From Lophium mytilinum (taxonomy: Eukaryota > Ascomycota > Dothideomycetes > Mytilinidiales > Mytilinidiaceae), in contig MU004183.1 in the NCBI GenBank assembly GCA_010093605.1, forward strand, positions 1,550,001-1,614,000: DNA of 64,000 bases, given 5' to 3'. Below the pieces are notes generated by a model, which saw nothing but the letters and a program-made list of their open reading frames with translations, did not search any database and was not told the DNA's origin. Both the position numbers and the translations under genes were made by a program. How positions within the stretch are numbered: the stretch's first letter is position 1; each line of letters opens with the position of its first letter. Of this stretch, positions 56,580-64,000 are shown one piece after another.

Positions 56580-57616
56580 ATGCGCAACTACAGCAGGACA
56601 CGTGAACAAGATGACGGCAGTACAGACCTACCAGATTTCAAGAAGCCTGCTGCTTGGACCACCAAGCATGGTCAGACGCAGAAATTCCGCTTCTTAGACC
56701 TCCCCGGTGAGCTCCGAGACATGGTGTACGGCCATCTGCTGTTGCCGGTGAGGGAAGTCTTCTATGCTGAGACCACCACGATCGTCCACACCATTCCACC
56801 ATCAGCTTCGTTTTCGTGGCATTATTCGTGGGATGATCCTCCCTCGGAAGCTGGTGTAGAGCGTCAGACATCCGGGGACTCGGACTGAGAGTCAGCCATC
56901 GAATGCGCTACTCCGTACATGCAAACAGGTACGCATACCCAAACAGTTCCATGCAAAAGGGAAATCGACGCTTACGGCTCAATCCCAATAGGTCTACGAA
57001 GAGGGAAAGGAAGTACTATACAAATCCCACATCTTCGAAGTAGACATGCGTTCGTTCCGGGCCCGCTTCGACTCACCAACGGATTCTATTCTGCCCACCC
57101 ACTGCGCGCAGCCAGACCGTATGGGACTTTCCCATGACTCGGCGACTACACATGCAGTTCAATCTCCGGGGATACGAGTTCGAGTCCGTATGGCAACGTC
57201 TCCTCTTCCCCGACCCTGCTTATTTCGCCCTCCAGGAATTCAGTTTCAAGGCCCTCCACGAGATGGCGGAGCTGCGAGAACTGCGAGTATCTTTCGTTTA
57301 TGAAGGTAACCTTCCATCGGAATTGCTGGACTTCTTGAATGAAAAAGGGCCTGCTACCCTGGTGATGCGAGATATGGTGCGAACATTGGTTGCTTCTACA
57401 CCCAAGAGTGTGATGGGGGTGCGTTGGGGTTTGAGCGCTGAAGAGGCGCTGGCAGCCGTGCTCAAGCCTGGCTATGTTCGAGTCGAGGCCGCCGTGCTGA
57501 AGGCGTTGGTGCGGGAGTTCGATGATATTCGAGCGTCGAATATAGAGTATTATGCGGATTCTGTCGTTGCAGAGAATGAAAGTTTGGGCGAAGGATTAGC
57601 TGAAGTGGCAAACTAG
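56580..57616 (+). pseudogene. Second F-box-like paralogue, multiply frameshifted
   Basis: ATG 56580 opens a frame with FRFLDLPGELRDMVYGHLLL, the same F-box-like block as the upstream gene. The frame reaches a stop at 56888. The conserved exon end (NALLRTCKQ) lies one frame over, then an intron (56935-56990 or so) and VYEEGKEVLYKSHIFEVDM. A second shift separates this from WDFPMTRRLHMQFNLRG, which then runs to 57616 (LRELRVSFVYE, VRWGLSAEEALA). At least two shifts with no splice explanation make it a pseudogene. It is a tandem duplicate of 54913-56046. Confidence 0.6.
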
Positions 57617-58074
57617 GAGACACTATATTAGGAACGAGCAGCAGGTCATAATCTCTATGATCGTTTCTCATCTGCGTAGCTAGCCAAGGCAGATGACGGG
57701 GCCATCCCATAAAGCCGTAAAGGGACGCATAGGGAACCAAACTTGAAGTCAGGAGAGATGTGTGAATAGAACTGAATTGCTTGACTGACTTAAGATATTA
57801 TGAGAAATAAGAATTTAGAGTTAAGATGATTGACAAAACTAGATTCTCGCAAGCTGCGGAGAGAGGAGTATGGAATCGAGACATAACAGCAAGATCAAAA
57901 ATCGCACCTCGTTCGGAGCCAAAAACCTGCCCACAATGCGCCCTGCCCATATTATACAATGCTGACCCCAGAAAGCTCCTTACAGAGCTTTTCAAACGCC
58001 CGCTGAACCCACACACCATCATCCATCTGACTAGTCCATATATGTTCTTCCTTGCTGATTGATCACTTTCCCCA
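57617..58074. other. Intergenic between convergent units
   Basis: 458 bases between the pseudogene and the haem lyase 3' end. No feature recognised. Confidence 0.7.
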
Positions 58075-59180
58075 CTACATTCTTCGTCTTTGAGTCTGCT
58101 CCTCCACAATTTTCAGTGCCGACTGAGCCTCCTCTTGTTGTCTCTCTGCCTCTCTCGCACTCCCTCCACTAGCCCTATACCACACATCTCCACCCCACCG
58201 CAAAGCCCTCTCCGCCGCCTGCACCGGCCCATCTACCGCGGGCCTCACATCCAGATAGAACACCGGCTCTCCCGTCGGTTCCGGCGGGCCCTCATAATAA
58301 TCAATCACATATCTCAACTCCTTACACGCCCCCTCCTTATCACACCTCCTCACAAACCAATCATGGCGATCAAACGGCGGCTCCGACGCATACTTCGCCG
58401 GCCACGCCTTCGCTAGTATCTGCATCATCTGCGCCTTGGGCGTCAGCTCCCCCGGCCTCCCCGTGAACCGCACAAGCTTGGGCTCCGCAACCTCTTTATC
58501 CGCCCACTGCACGCCCGTCATGGCGGAGAACACCGTCCCCTCCTCCCCACGCTTGCAGTTCTGCCACCCCGTCGCCAGCCCCCGCGAAAACCGCCGCTCC
58601 CACTCCACGATCTCGGCCCACGCGCCCTCGTTGAGGTAGTTGTGCACGGAGACCATGCTCTCGACCGCGCTGACGTCCGTGTCGGTGTAGCCCTTGCGCA
58701 GCATCGCGTTGTACATCTGCTGCGGGGAGGGGTATTCCCAGAGGGAGCCGTCCGACTTGGGGATGGTCGAGGTCTCGCGGTCGAGGGGGAGCGCCTGGGT
58801 TTGGTGGGCCGAGTCCCGGGTGTTGGCGAGGAAGGGCATGTTGTTGAGAAGGTTGAAGAGGCCGCCGGAGGAGGGGGCGGCAGTTTGCGGAGACGCGGTC
58901 GAGGTGCTGGGTGGTTGCGAGGCGGGTGTTGGTGTGTCTGGGGGAACGTATGGACATGCGCCGGCGGGTATGGATGCGGCGTCTGGGAGGCGCGCTTTTG
59001 GTGGTGGGGATGCGGAGATGGAGTTGTGCATTGGGCAGCCGGGCTGGGGTTGTTTTAGATCAGATTGAAAGATGAGGATATGGTTGTTCAACGACTTACG
59101 GGTGGTGATGCGGCGCCTTTGGGAATGGGATGGGGGGCTATTGCCACGGTGGGCTTCGTGTCTGCCCAAAACCAACCCAT
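58075..59180 (-). CDS. Cytochrome c haem lyase
   Basis: It attaches haem covalently to apocytochrome c or c1 in the mitochondrial intermembrane space. Exons 59180-59100 and 59043-58075 (56-base intron) give 349 aa starting MGWFWADTKPTVAIAPHPIP; the spliced start replaces a read-through start in another frame. Two Cys-Pro haem-regulatory motifs are visible near the N-terminus (PGCPMH and GACPYVPP). The core has WEYPSPQQMYNAMLRKGY, VHNYLNEGAWAEIVEWE, LVRFTGRPGELTPKAQ, FDRHDWFVRR and LRYVIDYYEG. The last also supplies the conserved DVRPAVD. Whether it serves c, c1 or both is not clear from sequence. Confidence 0.93.
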
Positions 59181-60334
59181 GGTGAGAGTTAGGAGTATAG
59201 GTCGATGGTAAAGAAGATGCGGGTGGTAAGTCCTGGGCTTTGTGGTTTTATTTGAGCGGCAAAGGGTGGCGCGGAGGTTTTCGGGGGAGAAGAAAGTTGT
59301 TAGGCCAAGCCAGCAAGGACGTCAGGATTGGTAGCGCGTTCATCCTTTTATCAGCGACACGTGATTGGCTGAGGTAGTCTTAGCATTGCATCCGTTCCGC
59401 TATAGAAGGCTGCATATTCTCTAATCAGGTCTATGAGTTCATTTGCTCCAAGACTCTATTCAAAGTCAAACTTTAATTCGCTACAGGAACGGTTCTGTCA
59501 CTCTGTCACCCACTTACCAAACTCCCTCGCTTGTCATGGCCATTCTCACAACTACCTTATTGCTGCTTAAATACACTTGACACTGAGAGCGGCAGGACGT
59601 GAAAATAAAGTCCAATTAGATAATTGAATGCTGCAGTTCCTCGTTGCGTTATGATGTCCTTTGAGAACGTACACTATATTGCCACTGCGACTCTAATGGC
59701 CATTCCGAATTGACATGCAAACCGCGCATCCTCGAGTATAAGTCACATGAGACCGGGATTGTCGGAGCTGATATTCAACCGTCATTGCTATCTTAGAGTT
59801 TCGATATCTCCTGGCGGAAAGACCATGCAACCTAACCTGTTGCATCATTCGAGCCGCGGGTATACAAATACACAAGTTGAAGAACAGGATGCCAGATAGA
59901 CCCGTCGCCTCGAAGCTGAGGGTATCATAAGGCAGGGTGCATGAAATGAAAAGAAATGAAAAAAGTTGTCGCAAAACACCGTCCGTCCTAACCCGCCCGT
60001 ACCAATGCCAGAGCCATAGTCACTTCCAGACCCGAACCCTTGATCCTTATTCCGTAAACGCCTCGCAGTTGTAAATCAATTAAGCAGCAGTGTCGGATGG
60101 GTGTGAGGCGTGACTTCGTGGATCATGAAGTCCGATAAGTGAAACTGTGGTGATCCGGATGGCGGCTGAGTTCTTTGCTCTACCGTTGAGGCCATCAAGG
60201 ATGTTGTACAGCATCATGACCAGCTGCGTGCTATTCGTCAAAGAGTCCTTGAAATGCGTCCTCTTTATGGAGTTAGTACACCATCAGAAAAAAGAAAACA
60301 CCGAATGCCACTGATAGGACCCCCTAGGGAGGCA
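59181..60334. other. Intergenic, promoter of the haem lyase
   Basis: 1.15 kb. Near the haem lyase start lies a CACGTG/CCAAT site (listed). The rest has no recognisable gene. Confidence 0.6.
59358..59368 (-). promoter_or_regulatory. CACGTG plus CCAAT box upstream of haem lyase
   Basis: CACGTGATTGG: an E-box (59358-59363) fused to an inverted CCAAT (59364-59368), about 180 bases before the haem lyase ATG. CCAAT boxes bind the HAP complex, a known regulator of respiratory and haem genes in fungi. The match is short, so it could be chance. Confidence 0.4.
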
Positions 60335-61378
60335 TCATAGGCTATTTTCGGGGTCCCCAACGGATGGAGCGGAGCCTGAATGGGCAATTATAAGCCATTG
60401 TAGTCACTGAAGACATCAATGAGAAGAAACTCACCTGAAGAGGTCGGCCTATCGTCCAACTTCTGCCTCTTGTCCGGGTAGTTCGAAGACGCGGGAAGGT
60501 ACGCGGCTTCTTCGTGATGGTGCTTACCGCCATTGTTCATCTCCGGACGCGCTGCAGCAGCCTGAGCAGCCATGCGTAGCTCGCCGATCTCCCGCTCTGA
60601 GAGACCTCCAGCGATCCCGGCGGGGAGGTCTGAGTTGGTCGCATGAGCAGTCGGTGCTTCTCCGTGCGGTCTCGTCAAGTCAATGTTTGCGGGCGCAGGA
60701 GGAATCTCGCCCTGTGTTTCGAGCAGGCGGGATTGGAGGTTGATGATGTAGTCGCGGAGGGAGTAGTTCTCCGTCTGGAGGGCCTTGTACATTTCGCATA
60801 GCTGTTCGAACTCTTTGACCTGGTCCTTGAGTTGCTTGATGTACTCCTCTTTGCGCTGGCGGAATGCGCGCTGCGATGACACGTTAGTCAGCTCTTATGA
60901 AGCTGTGAGGTCTCTTGGTGAACGGGTGGTGGACGCGCGAAGCGCGAAGCTCCACGACCACCACCCCACTTGGGACCCCACGGCAAGTGTATAGGGCGAC
61001 GTGCCTGTGCTGCACGATTCTGCGCTGCTCTCTTCGAGGTGGAGAGCTCCCTCCGACCCTTGCGCCCTTCACTCATGTGGCCGTCGCCGCCGCTGTCGCC
61101 GGCGCTCATGCTGTAGCCGGTGCCGGCAATGGCTGGATCGATTGCGTGTGGACTGGACGGGTGGTTGGAATGCGCCTGAGCTGGAGAGATGGGTTGCGGT
61201 GCTGTAGGCTGGCCAGCTCCAGCAGCGAGTAAGTGTTCTCTTAAACCTGTGGGCGCATAGCTAGTTAGTGATTTGTCGAGCTGCTATGAACAGGGTAAGA
61301 GCTTACTCATCTCAATTGTTTCCTATAAAAATAGGTTAGTGTACACATACCCAACGAGCTTGGAGGATGACATACCAT
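60335..61378 (-). CDS. AP-1-like bZIP transcription factor
   Basis: Five coding exons: 61378-61376 (the ATG only), 61322-61307 (16 bases), 61246-61005, 60870-60435, 60375-60335; 245 aa. The start reads METIEMSLREHLLAAGAG. The basic region is RAAQNRAAQ-RAFRQRKEEY, the NRxAQxxFR signature of fungal Yap/AP-1-type factors, followed by a leucine-zipper-like helix (QLKDQVKEFEQLCEMYKALQ). The third intron starts with GC (61004-60871); only this splice restores NRAAQRAFR. The end is chosen by a splice giving GSAPSVGDPENSL; without it the protein ends DVFSDYNGL at 60388. No cysteine-rich redox domain is visible, so a Yap1-type oxidative-stress role is not supported. Confidence 0.85.
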
Positions 61379-63486
61379 CAAGATCGTAGATGCGGCAACG
61401 GAGGGGCGTGTGAGAGAGAGGTCGGCCGATCGGTTCAGGTGGGCTTTGCTTGGGGCGATCAAAGCGCGGTGTGGCGGACGATTATGTAGCAGCGAGAGGC
61501 AATCGGTGAATGACTGGATGCAGGCGCGGGCTGCAAGTGGAAGCTCGTCCTGGCAGCAGTGGATGGTTAGTCTGGAGTCGCAGCAATACAGCGAGGGATG
61601 CGACGGGGCGGTCGCAACTGCGCCGGCGGCCTTTGCGCGGCGTGCGATGCTCACAATTGTCGATGCGCATCGTGGGTAGACAGGCCAGTGGGAAGCTTAC
61701 CTGCTGCTGTGGGAGAGTCGATCGGGCTGGTGAGTACAGTAAGGGCTGAGTCAACGTCCTTTATAATGCTAAAAGGCGAGCGTCCGTGGCGCTGCTCCCG
61801 GGCCGAGCAGTGGAGCCATGACAAGGTGAATATGCGAATTAATTACAGCGGCACCGGGAGCAACACCAACCCCATTTCCTCCATTCGGCAATCGTCCCAG
61901 CGCCCGCGGCATACCAATCCACGGCGTATAGCAAAGCCTTTGCGCCAGCTCGCAGTGAGGTCGGTAGTTTTGCTTACCAATTGTCCATGTCTTGGCAGTG
62001 AATACGCTTCCGAGCGTCCCGTGGAGCACTACTGCTCCGCAGGCTAGCACTCAAGGGGCGCATGAGGCAAGTGTTGCGGACGTCAGCCGCGGAGCATCAG
62101 CAATACCGTCAAATAGACGACTAATCATCGTATGTAATCCTCACTCTGGGCATTAGCTTTGGGCAATATAGAGGTAGTCTGCAAGACCGTCTCGCTGTAA
62201 ATCTATGTACACTGGTCCACCGCTGTCTGAGATACCTCGATATATTTTGGTAATATGAACCAGACGTATATCGGTCAGTTCAAACCGTCCGTAGCCTTGC
62301 CAGGCCGCCTCTATCCTGTGTTATGGATGTGACTTGGCGTCATACCAAGCGTAGTCGGTTCCGAGCTCCCAGATTAGTTAGCACATTGAAGCTCCCTAGG
62401 AGTTCGGCGTGTTTAGAATCGCGAATGCGAGGTCCAGGAGTGCGGAATCTGAAGTGCGGTAGTATTTAGGAGTCTCTGCCTGCGTAGAGCATCAAGTTCA
62501 TGTTGTCTGAAGTGCTCCAATGTATCATGCGAAGCCTACGTAGGATCCAATGTTTGAAACGCTGTAAGTCATGCTTGCTATCTAGGCCCAATTTCTCATT
62601 GCTTGACACTGGTTGAAGCGCTCCAAGACATCATGTCATGTAGGATGAGGAATGGATATGAAGGTTACAATGCCGTGATTTAGACTACGCCCTATTCGTG
62701 AGCTTTCCTAACAGTGCTTGCCAGTTGTTACACTGGAAACTCATGAGTGACCTTTTGCAGGCCGAAGAGTCAGCAATACCCCACACTGATCAAATCAACG
62801 ACTAATCACGTATCGAACGATATTATTTCCTTCCTAGGGCATTGAATCGGTGGTCGGCCGAGAGTCGTCTTGCCCCCACCTGTGGTACGACGACTGGACG
62901 CGTTAATCGACACCCCAGTCGTGTCAGGCATCTCGCGCCATCTTCTCCTTCTGTCGGCTGCATGTTGAGCGGCACGGTGGAGGACTGTGCATTCCCACAC
63001 CGTGCATTCCCGCTGGACCAGGAACCCCGAGGTCCCACGGTGCACACCCTGACCCGTGTCGTCACTGAACAACCTCGCGTGGAGCAATCCCCTCCAACCT
63101 CTATCACCAAGGATGAGTGACCGGTGAAGATGATATGTATGAACGAATAGTCGCATAGACCGCGTCTCAAGTCCTCGCAATGGCCATGCAGTATTTGCGG
63201 CCGTCCCTGGTAGTTAGGTAGGACTATTCCACAGAGATATTAGAACAGTTTCGCTTCTTTCCCCAGTCATACACAATACACAAGATTCCCTTGGTGATCT
63301 TGTCAGAACTCTGTCTAACTCTCTTATCACCCCAGCAGATGTCAGATCCTCTGCCGCGCTGGCACTTCGCTCGCAGTGTCTCGCGCCATCAACCTGCATC
63401 TACGGCGTCCAGTCTCCACCTGCGGCACCTCACTCCGCCCTATTACTCGCTCTAATATTCACTCTAATCCTCGAAGTACTACCGCC
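61379..63486. other. Intergenic, 2.1 kb
   Basis: Left part: the likely promoter and leader of the bZIP gene. 62097-62134 and 62769-62815 share a diverged direct repeat (see findings). GC-rich frames at 62.8-63.2 kb have no ATG and no motif. Confidence 0.5.
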
Positions 63487-63876
63487 ATGACAAGCGCCGA
63501 TCCTACCTTATCCCCGAGCGCCTCCATAACCCCGATCTTCTCCCCTTCCCAGCCCGCGGACCTCCCCGCGCGCGCAACCTCGCTCTTGCGAACCTCGTCC
63601 TGGACGCTGACGCCTTCGCGCATCGCCATCACGCGCGTCTACCGCTTCAAGACGTTCAAGGCCGCGTGGGCGTTCATGAACAAGGTCGCTGACGAGTGTA
63701 AGCGGCAGCGGCATCACCCGTCGTGGCATAATCTGTACAACGAAGTTACGATTGAGTGGACGACGCATCGGCCGGAGGGGTTGAGTATCAAGGATGTGGA
63801 GATGGCCGAGTTTTGCGATAGGGTTGCGGAGGAGGGTGGGGCTGTGGAGGGGGAGGAGGGAAAGAAGTGCTGTTAG
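63487..63876 (+). CDS. Pterin-4a-carbinolamine dehydratase
   Basis: 129 aa from ATG 63487. The enzyme dehydrates 4a-hydroxytetrahydrobiopterin to recycle the pterin cofactor of aromatic amino acid hydroxylases; some relatives act in other pterin or molybdopterin roles. Family blocks: WTLTPSRIAITRVYRFKTFK, then RHHPSWHNLYNEVTIEWTTH with the conserved His-His-Pro...Tyr/Asn...His pattern, and LSIKDVEMAEFCD with the terminal Asp. The frame is open further upstream with an Arg/Ser-rich, mitochondrial-like stretch but only a GTG, so the internal ATG (GCCATGACA) is preferred. The C-terminus ends in Cys-Cys, which is unusual. Confidence 0.85.
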   Translation: MTSADPTLSPSASITPIFSPSQPADLPARATSLLRTSSWTLTPSRIAITRVYRFKTFKAAWAFMNKVADECKRQRHHPSWHNLYNEVTIEWTTHRPEGLSIKDVEMAEFCDRVAEEGGAVEGEEGKKCC

Positions 63877-64000
63877 GGATGTCACTCGTTCTGAGTGTAT
63901 GCCACGACCGCTTTGGGGTTGAAGACGGGGATGATGAGTTTTGAGTCTGTAGCGCGCATAGGTGCAACAGCTGGGTATGTTACGATCATCACAAGGATAG
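63877..64000. other. Window end, 3' flank
   Basis: Only 124 bases; no feature seen. Confidence 0.7.

Noticed and set aside
62806-63180. 124-aa minus-strand and 92-aa plus-strand frames
   Set aside because: Both come from one GC-rich stretch. The minus frame has a non-ATG start and neither has a motif.
63376-63486. Mitochondrial presequence on pterin carbinolamine dehydratase
   Set aside because: The upstream in-frame stretch is Arg/Ser-rich but starts only with GTG; an ATG at 63339 lies in another frame that stops.
1-64000. tRNA, rRNA and CRISPR features
   Set aside because: A by-eye search for T-loop B-box sequences, ribosomal segments and regularly spaced repeats found nothing convincing. 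A covariance-model scan would be decisive for tRNAs.

Overview
The window is nuclear DNA of a filamentous ascomycete. Three things show this. Genes carry short GT-AG introns, mostly 46-76 bases, with CTAAC/CTGAC-like branch sites. Start codons often follow pyrimidine-rich leaders. The gene set is fungal: CSC1-like channel, Eco1, Nep1, NADPH oxidase, drug and allantoate-type MFS carriers, cytochrome c haem lyase. A Dothideomycete is my guess from gene style only; no sequence comparison was possible. There is no ribosomal RNA, no CRISPR array and no bacterial-style operon. I saw no convincing tRNA gene by eye.

Layout. 1-3.0 kb: the C-terminus of a TFIIIC-like WD protein, a cluster of hairpins, and a 652-base non-autonomous DNA transposon with 134-base inverted repeats and a 6-base target duplication. 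3.0-17.3 kb: a CSC1/OSCA channel, a TANGO2/NRDE protein, a Mid2-like single-pass wall sensor, an arylamine N-acetyltransferase, a secreted tandem-repeat protein and phosphoacetylglucosamine mutase. 18.8-30.8 kb: an allantoate-type MFS carrier, a D-threonine aldolase-like enzyme, a DHA2 MFS exporter and a large unknown membrane protein. 32.0-44.9 kb: a split cytidine-deaminase-fold protein, a secreted protein, a tiny six-cysteine secreted peptide, a GNAT acetyltransferase, Eco1, a proline-rich unknown and a VOC (glyoxalase-fold) fusion. 45.8-52.1 kb: a small hydrophobic ORF, Nep1, a short-chain dehydrogenase and a NoxB-type NADPH oxidase. 52.1-57.6 kb: a gene-poor stretch with a 146-base tandem repeat and two decayed F-box-like paralogues. 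58.1-64.0 kb: haem lyase, an AP-1-like bZIP factor and pterin carbinolamine dehydratase.

The genes do not form one pathway. Several bear on the cell surface and surroundings: wall sensor, N-acetylglucosamine supply (PAGM), channel, carriers, secreted proteins and Nox. Most gene models here were rebuilt by hand-splicing. Exon joins are given wherever frame, splice sites and family motifs agree. The most interesting items are the hidden six-cysteine secreted peptide at 36.75 kb, the WGKPFTLPPYS repeat protein at 13.2 kb, the bZIP gene (start codon followed at once by an intron, a 16-base exon and a GC-AG intron), and the transposon with C-tract-rich ends next to a hairpin cluster.
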